A stretch of DNA of 64,000 bases from an uncultured Alphaproteobacteria bacterium (GTDB lineage Bacteria; Pseudomonadota; Alphaproteobacteria; RF32; CAG-239): contig CAKQUG010000008.1 in assembly GCA_934277545.1 (NCBI GenBank), positions 1 to 64,000 of the forward strand. The letters are read 5' to 3'. The position numbers and the translations under genes are program-made. Below are positions 43,995 to 52,313 of this stretch, piece after piece; within the stretch, counting starts at the first letter, position 1, and every line of letters starts with the position of its first letter. The notes under the pieces were generated by a model. The model ran no database searches and had not been told where the DNA came from. It was given only the letters and a program-made list of their open reading frames with translations.

Positions 43995-44023
43995 TTGACA
44001 AAATAAACAAAACATTCTACACT
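43995..44023 (+). promoter_or_regulatory. Predicted promoter of the 72-aa gene
   Basis: TTGACA (43995-44000), 17-bp spacer, TACACT (44018-44023). Confidence 0.65.
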
Positions 44024-44057
44024 GCAGACATAGTTTAATTTTTAATCTTTTATCATT

Positions 44058-44276
44058 ATGAACAATCTTACTTTTGCCATCTGCTTGGTTATCGGCTTTT
44101 TTATTGTGCTCGGCTTCGGCTCATACCTTGACAGCAACGCTTACAAAAAAGCCATAGCCGCCAGGAAAAAAACTAAAATCGGTCAACCGAATTACTCCGG
44201 TAATTTTATGGTATGTTACCTGATTTTATGCGTCATCGTCAGTATCATTTTAAAGTGTTTCAACCTGATTGAATAA
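44058..44276 (+). CDS. Small two-helix membrane protein, 72 aa
   Basis: Two membrane helices (about residues 5-23 and 50-68) with a basic loop between them (AYKKAIAARKKTKIGQPNY). Diverged paralogue of the protein encoded at 43724-43939. Own promoter and terminator. The ATG has no Shine-Dalgarno and follows ttttatcatt, exactly as in the paralogue. Function unknown. Confidence 0.65.
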   Translation: MNNLTFAICLVIGFFIVLGFGSYLDSNAYKKAIAARKKTKIGQPNYSGNFMVCYLILCVIVSIILKCFNLIE

Positions 44277-44284
44277 CGTAAAAA

Positions 44285-44330
44285 AAACAAAAAACTGCCC
44301 CATTTTTTGATGGCGCAGTTTTTTGTTTAT
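44285..44330 (+). terminator. Terminator after the 72-aa gene
   Basis: Stem acaaaaaactgc / gcagttttttgt, ending in TTT. Confidence 0.8.
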
Positions 44331-44357
44331 ATCTCAGTCATTTTCAATTCATCACAG

Positions 44358-45263
44358 CTACTGCTTTTGCTTGTTTTTTATACTTTTGGAATTATCGCCT
44401 AAAACAATCATCAATACAGCCGCCAAAATCAGGATAATTCCGCAGACAATGCGTACGGATAAATGCTCGCCGAACACAAAAACACCGATAAACACAGCGG
44501 TAACCGGCTCTAAAGCGCCCAAAATCGCTGACAGAGTCGGACCAATCAGTTTTATGGCGATTGTCATTGTTTCAAGCGAGATAATAGTCGGTATAATCGC
44601 CGAACCCAGCAAACAAGCCAGCATAAACCAGGAATTTATCGGCTGTAACTCTATTCCGAAATTAGAGGCAAAAAAGAACACGAACAACCCAAAAAACATC
44701 ACATAAAAAGTCAGCTTGGAATATTGCACGCGCTTCAGCATTTTTACATTTTTCAGCGCCACCATATAAACCGCATACGCCAATGCCGAAATAAGTACCA
44801 ACCCCACGCCGGTCAAATTTAACGTCTGTCCGTCTTTGCCTTCATAAAACAGACCGATTCCAACCGTAGTCAAAACAATAGCCGCCACTGTTTTGAACGA
44901 GATTTTTTCGTGAAAAAACATAGCCATCATCAGTGCTACTATAATCGGATATATAAATAAAATGGTTGAGGCAATGCCAGCGCCGATATAAATATAGCTT
45001 TGAAACAAGGTTAAAGATGAAATGGCAAACACCACGCCCAGCGGCATTAAAACTCCGGCTTCACGCAGCGAAATTTTCAGAGAGATTTTTTTGTGCAGTG
45101 TCAACCACAAACCAAAAATAATCAGAGCCAAACCATAGCGGTAAAACAGCACAGAATTAGACGTTATGCCGGCGGCAAACAGCGGCAAAGCGAACAGCGG
45201 ATTCATACCGTAACAGCAAGTTCCCCAAATTCCCAGTAAAATTCCCCTATTTTTTCTTTTCAT
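44358..45263 (-). CDS. EamA/DMT-superfamily transporter
   Basis: 301 residues with ten predicted membrane helices in two EamA repeats of five. The first repeat has FYRYGLALIIFGLWL and SYIYIGAGIASTILFIYPIIVALMM; the second ends LGALEPVTAVFIGVFVFGE. DMT carriers move metabolites, amino acids or nucleotides across the inner membrane; the substrate cannot be read. Shine-Dalgarno GAGGGG. Monocistronic. Confidence 0.92.
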   Translation of the reverse strand: MKRKNRGILLGIWGTCCYGMNPLFALPLFAAGITSNSVLFYRYGLALIIFGLWLTLHKKISLKISLREAGVLMPLGVVFAISSLTLFQSYIYIGAGIASTILFIYPIIVALMMAMFFHEKISFKTVAAIVLTTVGIGLFYEGKDGQTLNLTGVGLVLISALAYAVYMVALKNVKMLKRVQYSKLTFYVMFFGLFVFFFASNFGIELQPINSWFMLACLLGSAIIPTIISLETMTIAIKLIGPTLSAILGALEPVTAVFIGVFVFGEHLSVRIVCGIILILAAVLMIVLGDNSKSIKNKQKQ

Positions 45264-45333
45264 TTTCCCCTCTTTTTCAGATTATATTTTTATAAAAGCG
45301 AGTGCTACTACCTGACCTGTGTTTTGTCAATAT

Positions 45334-45368
45334 AAAAAAACGGCACATATTATAGAATGTACCGCTTA
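45334..45368 (-). terminator. Terminator after ugd
   Basis: Minus-strand stem CGGTACAT / ATGTGCCG followed by seven T, just past the stop at 45391. Confidence 0.7.
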
Positions 45369-45390
45369 AATAAAATATCACAGACTTGTT

Positions 45391-46728
45391 TTACGCTGCT
45401 TTTTTAAGTGTTTTTGCAGACTTGTCATATTTTTTGCCGATACCCTGATATTTAAATCCCAGCGCTTGCGCCTGTTCGGCCTCCAACAAATTACGGCAAT
45501 CCACTATATTTTTATGTCTCATTAAGTTTGCCGCCAAATTCAAGTCCAAAGTCTTAAACTCGTTCCACTCGGTTAAAACGGCCAAAACATCAGCGTCTTT
45601 AAGGCAAGCGTACATATCGTCGGCATAACCGATTTTATCGCCCAACAAACGACAAGCCGTGCCCATAGCCTTTGGGTCATACGCCATAATATCGGCGTTT
45701 TTTTCTAACAAATTACCCACAATTTCCAGCGCAGGACTTTCACGGCAATCATCAGTGCCGTTTTTAAACGCCAGTCCCAACACGGCAATTTTAGGATTTT
45801 TCAAATCTTTAACTTCATTCCAAATCCGCTCGGCCATGCGTTTTTTACGTTTTATGTTTCCGGCTATTGCCGCGTTAATCAGCGTCATTTCCACATTATT
45901 TTGCCGCGCCATATAGGCCATTGCCATAGTGTCTTTCGGAAAACAACTGCCGCCATAACCGGGACCTGCATTCAAAAAGCGATTTCCAATACGATTATCC
46001 AGCCCCATGCCCTGTGCAACTTCACTGATGTCTGCTCCCGTTTTTTCACAAAAATCCGCCATTTCGTTAATATAATGAATTTTCATTGCCAAAAAAGCGT
46101 TTGAAGCATATTTAATGGTTTCGCTGGAACGGCGCTTTACAAACAACATATTGGTTTTACCGGCAAACGGCTGATACAGTTCTTTAATAACATTGCGCGC
46201 ACGCTCGGTGTCTGCGCCGACAACTATTCTGTCCGGATTAAAGAAGTCATGCACGGCAAAGCCTTCGCGCAAAAATTCCGGTAAAGAAATCACATCAAAA
46301 TCAGCAAACGGATTTTTCTTTGATATTAAAGCCTCCACATCGTCTCCGGTTCCAACCGGCACGGTAGATTTGGTAGCAATCACCGTATATCCGGTCAAAT
46401 ACTCGGCCAATTCGGTGGCTGCGGCGTGAATATATTTCATATCTGCTTCTTTAGTTACGGGATGTGGAGGAGTTCCTACGGCAATCAGCACCACATCAGC
46501 ATCGGCCACGCCCTCTTTCATGGAAGTGGTGAATTTAATTCTGCCGGCTTTTACATTTTTTTGAAATAACTCTTCCAAACCGTCTTCATACAGTGTTAAT
46601 TTTCCGGCTTGCAAGGCTTCAATTTTTTTCGGTTCACGGTCTATGCACACCACCAAGTTACCAAGCTCAGCCAAGCCGACTCCTGTTGGCAGCCCGACAT
46701 ATCCGGTTCCGATTATTCCCACTTTCAT
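45391..46728 (-). CDS. ugd: UDP-glucose 6-dehydrogenase
   Basis: 445 residues. N-terminal Rossmann fold GTGYVGLPTGVGLAELG with VVCIDREP; central GPGYGGSCFPKDT with the catalytic Cys near residue 258; C-terminal UDP-binding domain (LGLAFKNGTDDCRESPALEI). It oxidises UDP-glucose to UDP-glucuronate using two NAD+. The product feeds capsule, exopolysaccharide or aminoarabinose synthesis. No other nucleotide-sugar gene is adjacent, but envelope glycosyltransferases are at 58-61 kb. Shine-Dalgarno AAAGGAA. Confidence 0.96.
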   Translation of the reverse strand: MKVGIIGTGYVGLPTGVGLAELGNLVVCIDREPKKIEALQAGKLTLYEDGLEELFQKNVKAGRIKFTTSMKEGVADADVVLIAVGTPPHPVTKEADMKYIHAAATELAEYLTGYTVIATKSTVPVGTGDDVEALISKKNPFADFDVISLPEFLREGFAVHDFFNPDRIVVGADTERARNVIKELYQPFAGKTNMLFVKRRSSETIKYASNAFLAMKIHYINEMADFCEKTGADISEVAQGMGLDNRIGNRFLNAGPGYGGSCFPKDTMAMAYMARQNNVEMTLINAAIAGNIKRKKRMAERIWNEVKDLKNPKIAVLGLAFKNGTDDCRESPALEIVGNLLEKNADIMAYDPKAMGTACRLLGDKIGYADDMYACLKDADVLAVLTEWNEFKTLDLNLAANLMRHKNIVDCRNLLEAEQAQALGFKYQGIGKKYDKSAKTLKKAA

Positions 46729-46757
46729 TTTTATTCCTTTTGTTGAAATTTACACAT

Positions 46758-47225
46758 TTAATAAATTGTTTTAGATTTTTGCTGATATTCTTCAAATAGT
46801 TTCAAACAATCAGTTCTATCCAATTCCACCATATCCAACACTGATTTGTCGTTGCATTTATTTTCTATATAACGATAAATAAAATCATCTCTAAAACCGA
46901 TGTGTTCTGCGTCTTCGGGCCGGCATCCGAAATATACTTTTTTAATGTTTGCCCAAATAATGGCGGATAAACACATCGGACAAGGATAAGCCGTAGTATA
47001 TAAAACACAACCGCCTAAATCATAACTGCCGATTTTTTTGCAGGCAGTACGGATAGCATTAACTTCCGCATGCGCGGTTGGGTCATTGTCGCGCAGAACC
47101 GAATTTGAAGTAACAGCTAAAATTTCGCCGGCTTCTGAAATTACTGCCGCACCGAACGGACCGCCGATATTTTCATTCATCGTCTTGCGTGCCTGTTCCA
47201 TAGCCAAACGTAAAATTTCGTTCAT
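46758..47225 (-). CDS. guaD: Guanine deaminase (cytidine deaminase fold)
   Basis: 155 residues. Zinc motif HAEVNAIR and PCPMC as in the CDA superfamily. The sequence DPTAHAEVNAIRTACKKIG and the C-terminal region (GFRDDFIYRYIE) fit the small Bacillus-type guanine deaminase better than TadA or cytidine deaminase. It converts guanine to xanthine and ammonia, feeding purine catabolism or salvage. Shine-Dalgarno TAGGAG. 29 bp upstream of ugd. Confidence 0.85.
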   Translation of the reverse strand: MNEILRLAMEQARKTMNENIGGPFGAAVISEAGEILAVTSNSVLRDNDPTAHAEVNAIRTACKKIGSYDLGGCVLYTTAYPCPMCLSAIIWANIKKVYFGCRPEDAEHIGFRDDFIYRYIENKCNDKSVLDMVELDRTDCLKLFEEYQQKSKTIY

Positions 47226-47237
47226 AAAAAAACACTC

Positions 47238-47672
47238 CTAGTAATTATAATATATCGTTTCGCCCAAACTGTTTTGATGAGATGTCTTCTTCAGTTGTCC
47301 GGTACTGTCCCGATACTCTGTATCTCCCAAACTGTTTTGATGTGAAGTACCCATCAGCATACCACTGTTATCACGATATTCGGTATCACCCAAACTATTT
47401 TGTCTGGAAGTTCCGGTAAGCATACCGCTACTGTTGCGATATTCGGTTTCGCCTAAGCTGTTTTCTCGTGAAGTACCGACCAAACGTCCGCTATTATCAC
47501 GATATTCGGTTTCACCCAATCCATTTTGGCGAGAAGTTCCCACCAAACTGCCGTTACTGTCTCTGTACTCGGTATCGCCCAAACTATTGGTATGATGACT
47601 TCTGACCTCGCCAAAACAAAAAGCCTGCGCTGACAACGGCAACAATAAGCATGCTATCAGTAAATATTTCAT
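47238..47672 (-). CDS. Secreted protein made of 20-residue tandem repeats
   Basis: 144 residues. Signal peptide MKYLLIACLLLPLSAQA, then about six copies of a 20-residue unit with the consensus NSLGxTEYRDxSGxLxGTS(R/H)Q. The DNA repeat is 60 bp and spans most of the gene. The units are rich in polar residues and could form a beta-solenoid or stack; no function is known to me. Shine-Dalgarno AAGGAG. It is directly upstream of guaD (12 bp gap) but has no obvious link to it. Confidence 0.8.
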   Translation of the reverse strand: MKYLLIACLLLPLSAQAFCFGEVRSHHTNSLGDTEYRDSNGSLVGTSRQNGLGETEYRDNSGRLVGTSRENSLGETEYRNSSGMLTGTSRQNSLGDTEYRDNSGMLMGTSHQNSLGDTEYRDSTGQLKKTSHQNSLGETIYYNY

Positions 47673-47744
47673 AAATTACTCCTTATTACAATTATTGTAT
47701 ATAATACAACCGACTTTTAAAGTAGCAAGGAAATTTTTATAAAT

Positions 47745-48242
47745 TCACAGTGTTAAATCGGCAAATTCGGCACCGATTACAGCCGCCAAGGCTTCTGCGT
47801 TTAACTCCAAAGTTACGCCTATTTTTCCGCCCGAAAGACAAATTGTGTCAAACAATATCGCAGTTTCATCAATAAAAACCGGAAATTGTTTTTTCATTCC
47901 AATCGGAGAGCACCCGCCGTGTATGTAACCTGTGAGCGGCAAAAGTTTTTTCAGCGGCAACATTTCTAAATTTTTCACACCGGCGGCATGAGCGGCTTTT
48001 TTAACGCTAAGTTCGGCATTTGCCGGAATCACAAATACAAAATGCTCAAACCCATGCTGGTCGTTTGGCGCCTGCGTTACCAAAGTTTTAAACACCTGTT
48101 CTTCCGGCTTTTGCAAATATTGCGCCACACTTTTAGCATCAACGCCGTCTGTTACTTCATATTCATACACTTTATACGGAATTTTGGCTGTTTCCACAAT
48201 CCGCATGGCATTTGTTTTTATCATTTTATCTACGTTTTTCAT
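47745..48242 (-). CDS. ybaK: YbaK/EbsC-family aminoacyl-tRNA deacylase (Cys-tRNA(Pro))
   Basis: 165 residues. Characteristic YbaK features are the N-terminal TNAMRIVETAKIPYKVYEYE, VFKTLV, the KKAAHAAGVK helix and the GYIHGGCSPIGMKKQFPVFID region with the catalytic-pocket GGCSP. It hydrolyses cysteine mischarged on tRNA-Pro. An internal Met at residue 7 (MIKTNAMR, 48224) is an equally plausible start; neither has a Shine-Dalgarno. Confidence 0.9.
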   Translation of the reverse strand: MKNVDKMIKTNAMRIVETAKIPYKVYEYEVTDGVDAKSVAQYLQKPEEQVFKTLVTQAPNDQHGFEHFVFVIPANAELSVKKAAHAAGVKNLEMLPLKKLLPLTGYIHGGCSPIGMKKQFPVFIDETAILFDTICLSGGKIGVTLELNAEALAAVIGAEFADLTL

Positions 48243-48323
48243 AATTTTTTTTATATAAATTTTAACTTAAACTGTCAACCCTGTTTTTTATGCAAAAAAT
48301 TTACAAAAAATTGAAAAAAGGTA

Positions 48324-48353
48324 TTGCAATTTAGTAATAAAGATAGCTATATA
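48324..48353 (+). promoter_or_regulatory. Predicted promoter of ldh
   Basis: TTGCAA (48324-48329), 18-bp spacer, TATATA (48348-48353). Confidence 0.55.
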
Positions 48354-48396
48354 AGTAAATGATTTTTTGAACATATTTTTAGATTGGAGATAAAAC

Positions 48397-49344
48397 ATGA
48401 AAGTTGGTATTATCGGTGCCGGTTCAGTTGGAAGCGCTGCGGCATTTTCTTTGATGATGACAGGCGTTGCACATAAAGTAATTTTGATTGACATGAACGA
48501 GAAAAAAGCTCAGGCAGAAGCTATGGATATTGCTCATGCCGCTCCGTTCGGTCATGCCGGAAAAATAAAAGCCGGAACTTATGAAGATTTGGAAGGTTGC
48601 GAAGTCGTTATCGTAACTGCCGGCGCCAATCAAAAACCTGGCGAAACCCGTATTGACCTTTTGGGCCGCAACGTTAAAATTTTTGAAAGCATTATTCCGC
48701 AAGTTGCAAAATACGCTCCGGATTCAATTTTACTGATTACCGCCAACCCGGCAGACATTATGACTGAAGTTGCTCGCAAACTTTCCGGTTTTCCGAAAGA
48801 ACGCGTTATCGGCAGCGGTACGGTTTTGGATACTTCTCGTTTCAGAACATTGCTGGCCTTTTACTTGGGTGTTTCCACAAAATCCGTACATGCCGATGTT
48901 ATCGGTGAACACGGCGACAGCGAAGTTTTGATTTGGTCTAACGCCGAAGCCGGAACTTTGTCTTTGGACGAATATGCTGCCAGCGTAAACAAAGTATTAG
49001 ATGACGCTAAAAAAGCAGAAATCAAAGACGGTGTTGTTAACGCTGCTTACAAAATTATTGAAGGCAAAGGCGCTACTTTCTATGGTATAGCCGGTGCTCT
49101 GACACAAATTTGCCGTGCTATCAGCAATAATGAATATGCTATTTTGACAGTATCTTCTCACCACGATGATATTGAAGGTGTTAAGGGTGTAAGTCTGTCT
49201 TTGCCGACAGTTATTAACAAAAAAGGTATATTCCACGTTATTTCTCCAAAACTTTCTGACGATGAACGCGCAAAATTGAAATCCAGCGCCGAAATTATGA
49301 AAGAATATACCGACAAAGCATTAGCAATGATTGCCGACAAATAA
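48397..49344 (+). CDS. ldh: L-lactate dehydrogenase
   Basis: 315 residues. Rossmann motif GAGSVGSAAAF. The substrate loop reads AGANQKPGETRIDL with Gln at residue 79, the residue that favours pyruvate (lactate dehydrogenase); malate dehydrogenases have Arg. Catalytic His in EHGDSE (H172), and Arg in GETR. It reduces pyruvate to L-lactate and regenerates NAD+, fitting the fermentative set with AdhE. Shine-Dalgarno TTGGAG. Confidence 0.93.
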   Translation: MKVGIIGAGSVGSAAAFSLMMTGVAHKVILIDMNEKKAQAEAMDIAHAAPFGHAGKIKAGTYEDLEGCEVVIVTAGANQKPGETRIDLLGRNVKIFESIIPQVAKYAPDSILLITANPADIMTEVARKLSGFPKERVIGSGTVLDTSRFRTLLAFYLGVSTKSVHADVIGEHGDSEVLIWSNAEAGTLSLDEYAASVNKVLDDAKKAEIKDGVVNAAYKIIEGKGATFYGIAGALTQICRAISNNEYAILTVSSHHDDIEGVKGVSLSLPTVINKKGIFHVISPKLSDDERAKLKSSAEIMKEYTDKALAMIADK

Positions 49345-49362
49345 GTTTTGTTGCTTTATGTA

Positions 49363-49395
49363 GAAAAAGAGGTCGGACACCGGCCTCTTTTTCAA
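49363..49395 (+). terminator. Terminator after ldh
   Basis: Stem gaaaaagagg / cctctttttc with extra CGG/CCG pairing, then TTTT. Confidence 0.85.
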
Positions 49396-49460
49396 TTTTA
49401 AAAGATTCTCAATGTCAAATCAAATCATCTTTATTTTTCGGAATAGTTTTGTTTTTTGCC

Positions 49461-49489
49461 TTGAAAGGTTAGATTTTTCGTATTATTAT
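49461..49489 (+). promoter_or_regulatory. Predicted promoter of the Sel1 gene
   Basis: TTGAAA (49461-49466), 17-bp spacer, TATTAT (49484-49489). Confidence 0.5.
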
Positions 49490-49519
49490 ATCGGCGAAAA
49501 TAATTAAAAAAGGATAATT

Positions 49520-50689
49520 ATGCCTATGAAAAAAATTGTTCTTTGCTGTATGTTCTCAATGGCTTTCACAGCAAATTCTTACGCTCAAGCAGTTGACTTG
49601 TTTGATGACGATACATTAAATTCTCCGTCGGCGACAGAAGTCAAAACCGAGCAAAAAGCTCAGCAGTTAAATGAAAATTCCACTGAAACTCAAAATGAAA
49701 CCGCAGATGAAGGAATGTTCAGCTTTATCACAAAGCCGATTTCTCTTTTATTTTCTGCCGAAGATAAAGTTACCTCGCCAGACGGCAAAGAGGAGACTTT
49801 TTTAGAAAAAAGCACACGTCAGGCACACGAAGGCAAACTTGAAGACCAAATGAACCTGGCTTATATGTATTTATACGGAACCAACGGCGTAAATCAAGAT
49901 TTTGCCAAATCTTTTGAGTTTTATCAAATGGCAGCGGCGCAAAACGACCCGGTAGCTCTCAATAATTTGGGAAGTTTATATTTTAACGGTATCGGCACCG
50001 AAGCAAATGCTAAAAAGGCTATTGAAATGTTCGGCAAAGCGGCGGAACTCGGCAACGATAATGCTGCCACCAACTTGGCGTTTATTTATCTTAAAGGCGG
50101 AGTAAAAGACCCTGCCCGCAACAAAATTGCCATGGGATTATTCAAAAAAGCTGCCGAATCCGGTAATAATGTAGCTAAATTTATGCTGGGATACGCCTAC
50201 TATATTGGTTTTGTATATGAACAAAACTATGATTCTGCATACAAATTGATACGCAGCGCCGCCGGAAAAAACAGCAATCTGGATGAAGCGGAAATTGTGC
50301 TGGCCGAAATGTATATCAACGGCCGCGGCACCGTGCAAAACTATAACAAAGGCATTGCCGCTTACCGCGCTGCCGTAAATCAGGGAAATTCCGAAGCCTA
50401 TATGAAACTTGCCCGCATTTACGCTACAGGAAAAATAACCATGCCGAATTTGTTAATGGCGCATTCACTTTATAATATTGCCGCTGTGCAAGAAGAACCT
50501 GATGCCGCCAAATACCGCGATGAAATCGGCAAAAAATTACAGCTTGAACAGCTGCTGCAAGCGCAAAATGATGCTCAAAGTTTTAAACCGAAACCTTCGG
50601 AATTAACTTCTTATGTGCGCAAAACTTTCGGTTTCAATATTCGAAGCTATATTGATATGAACATCTTAACACCTAAGGAAAATAAATAA
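49520..50689 (+). CDS. Secreted Sel1-repeat protein
   Basis: 389 residues. Signal peptide ending ANSYAQA, then a short acidic linker, then about six Sel1-like repeats from residue ~110 (LAYMYLYGTNGVNQDFAKSFEFY, LGSLYFNGIGTEANAKKAIEMF, LAEMYINGRGTVQNYNKGIAAY). Sel1 proteins are solenoids that mediate protein interactions, often in envelope processes or host contact. Start at 49520 (MPMKKIV) or 49526 (MKKIV); AAAGGA favours the first. A 1-bp gap precedes the next gene, so they are an operon. Confidence 0.87.
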   Translation: MPMKKIVLCCMFSMAFTANSYAQAVDLFDDDTLNSPSATEVKTEQKAQQLNENSTETQNETADEGMFSFITKPISLLFSAEDKVTSPDGKEETFLEKSTRQAHEGKLEDQMNLAYMYLYGTNGVNQDFAKSFEFYQMAAAQNDPVALNNLGSLYFNGIGTEANAKKAIEMFGKAAELGNDNAATNLAFIYLKGGVKDPARNKIAMGLFKKAAESGNNVAKFMLGYAYYIGFVYEQNYDSAYKLIRSAAGKNSNLDEAEIVLAEMYINGRGTVQNYNKGIAAYRAAVNQGNSEAYMKLARIYATGKITMPNLLMAHSLYNIAAVQEEPDAAKYRDEIGKKLQLEQLLQAQNDAQSFKPKPSELTSYVRKTFGFNIRSYIDMNILTPKENK

Positions 50690-50690
50690 A

Positions 50691-51665
50691 ATGCAAAAAA
50701 TAAGCAAAAAAAGAATTTTCAAAAAAATTTTATCATGGTCCGGTTTGTTTTTCTTTGGCCTGGCCGCGTTTATGATTTATAACCAGCTTTCAAAATATTC
50801 GCTGGATGAAATTAAAAACGCTATCATCGATGTTCCGGCAAAAAACATTATTTATGCTTGTATCGCCTCATTTTGCGGCTATGTTGCCCTATCCTCTTAT
50901 GATTTTTTAGCCTTACAATACATTCATAAAAAACTTGCCGCCTGGAAATGGATTTTTGCCGGATTCTTAGGCTTTGCCGTCAGCAATAATGCCGGACACG
51001 CCATAATATCCGGCGGAGCGATTCGCTATCGTTTATACACCCGCTGGCGCGTCAATACTTCCGATATTGTAAAAATGGTTACATTTTCCGGTTTTACTTA
51101 TCTGGTAGCCTGTTTCTTTTTGGTACTACTTGGCTTCATCTGCTCTCCGCACCATGTCCTTTCTACCATCTCGTCTCCTTGGATAAACTGGACATTGCTT
51201 TTGGTTTCCGGCGGTGGTTTAGCTTTTTATATTTGGGGCAGCACCTATTATAAAAAGCCGATTATTATAAAAGAAATCGAGTTTGATACTCCAGGCTTCA
51301 AAATGGCCTTAGCGCAGGTAATTATCGGAAGTTTGGATATTTTAATGGCCTCATTGGTACTTTATTCGGTTTTGGAACACTACATTGAAATTCCGTTTGT
51401 AACTTTCATCGGTGCTTTTATCATAGCGCAGATTCTAGGCGTTTACAGTCAAGTTCCGGGTGGTTTGGGCGTGTTTGAAATTGTATTTGCAAAATTATTG
51501 CCGGATGACCAAAATCAAGCAACTTTATTTGCTATTTTAATTTTATACCGCATAATTTATTATTTACTTCCATTGTTAATTTCAGGCATAGCTTTGGTTA
51601 CTTATGAGCTGAAATTAGCCGGACGTTTTTCAATTATAAAAAAAATTAAAAATAAGCAAAAATAA
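50691..51665 (+). CDS. Lysylphosphatidylglycerol synthase-TM / YbhN-family membrane protein
   Basis: 324 residues with about eight membrane helices. AISNN-type signature SNNAGHAIISGGAIRYRLY and the GVYSQVPGGLGVFE motif near the C-terminus are characteristic of the UPF0104/LPG_synthase_TM family. This is the flippase-like membrane part of MprF without the synthase domain; members are thought to move lipids or lipid-linked products. Co-transcribed with the Sel1 gene. Confidence 0.88.
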   Translation: MQKISKKRIFKKILSWSGLFFFGLAAFMIYNQLSKYSLDEIKNAIIDVPAKNIIYACIASFCGYVALSSYDFLALQYIHKKLAAWKWIFAGFLGFAVSNNAGHAIISGGAIRYRLYTRWRVNTSDIVKMVTFSGFTYLVACFFLVLLGFICSPHHVLSTISSPWINWTLLLVSGGGLAFYIWGSTYYKKPIIIKEIEFDTPGFKMALAQVIIGSLDILMASLVLYSVLEHYIEIPFVTFIGAFIIAQILGVYSQVPGGLGVFEIVFAKLLPDDQNQATLFAILILYRIIYYLLPLLISGIALVTYELKLAGRFSIIKKIKNKQK

Positions 51666-51668
51666 TTA

Positions 51669-51697
51669 TTGACAATGAACAAAATATAAGTTATTAA
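51669..51697 (+). promoter_or_regulatory. Predicted promoter of tRNA-Met
   Basis: TTGACA (51669-51674), 17-bp spacer, TATTAA (51692-51697), 12 bp before the tRNA. Confidence 0.65.
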
Positions 51698-51709
51698 GGT
51701 TTTGTTCTT

Positions 51710-51786
51710 GGCGGGGTAGCTCAGTTGGTTAGAGCGGTGGAATCATAATCCATGTGTCGAGAGTTCGAATCTCCCCCTCGCTACCA
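51710..51786 (+). tRNA. tRNA-Met (anticodon CAT), elongator type
   Basis: 77 nt with encoded CCA. Acceptor GGCGGGG / CCTCGCT, D-arm GCTC...GAGC, anticodon stem-loop GTGGA-ATCATAA-TCCAT giving CAT, T-loop TTCGAAT. The T-stem has one A-C mismatch. The body is close to alphaproteobacterial elongator tRNA-Met. Confidence 0.93.
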
Positions 51787-52307
51787 TAACAAAAAAGGTC
51801 CTCTTTTGAGGGCTTTTTTTTGTTATAGGATAGCCGGAGATTTGAACTCGGAAAGAGAGTTCGAGAACAAACGAAAGGCAGACTTTAGGATGCCGGTCAG
51901 CAAAGCTGATGAGTGCCGTGTCGACGAAACGAAGTGCAGTCAATCTCCCCCTCGCTACCATAACAAAAAAGGTCCTCTTTTGAGGGCTTTTTTTTGTTAT
52001 AGGATAGCCGGAGATTTGAACTCGGAAAGAGAGTTCGAGAACAAACGAAAGGCAGACTTTAGGATGCCGGTCAGCAAAGCTGATGAGTGCCGTGTCGACG
52101 AAACGAAGTGCAGTCAATCTCCCCCTCGCTACCATAACAAAAAAGGTCCTCTTTTGAGGGCTTTTTTTTGTTATAGGATAGCCGGAGATTTGAACTCGGA
52201 AAGAGAGTTCGAGAACAAACGAAAGGCAGACTTTAGGATGCCGGTCAGCAAAGCTGATGAGTCCGTGTCGACGAAACAAAGTACAGTCAATCTCCCCCTC
52301 GCTACCA
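51768..52307 (+). repeat. Three ~174-bp tandem units, each ending with a copy of the tRNA-Met 3' end
   Basis: The tRNA 3' end (aatctccccctcgctacca) recurs ending at 51786, 51960, 52134 and 52307 (periods 174, 174 and 173 bp). Each interval holds a terminator hairpin (ggtcctcttttgagggct...), then ggagatttgaactc, which is nearly the reverse complement of the tRNA T-arm, and ~110 bp of near-identical sequence. The last unit has one 1-bp deletion and a few substitutions. Open frames on both strands inside are 58-codon periodic artefacts. No integrase gene is nearby. Confidence 0.92.
51787..51826 (+). terminator. Terminator after tRNA-Met (repeated in each unit)
   Basis: Stem aaaaaggtcctc / gagggctttttt followed by T; identical copies recur at +174 and +348. 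Confidence 0.8.
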
Positions 52308-52313
52308 TAACAA

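Noticed and set aside
47238..47672. 60-bp tandem repeats as a possible CRISPR or non-coding repeat
   Set aside because: The repeats are in frame within a gene with a signal peptide and Shine-Dalgarno; there are no spacers.
48397..49344. Malate dehydrogenase for the ldh gene
   Set aside because: The substrate loop has Gln at the discriminating position (ANQKPGETR), which indicates lactate dehydrogenase.
51768..52307. Possible CRISPR array
   Set aside because: The whole 174-bp unit is repeated with no unique spacers, and no cas genes are present.
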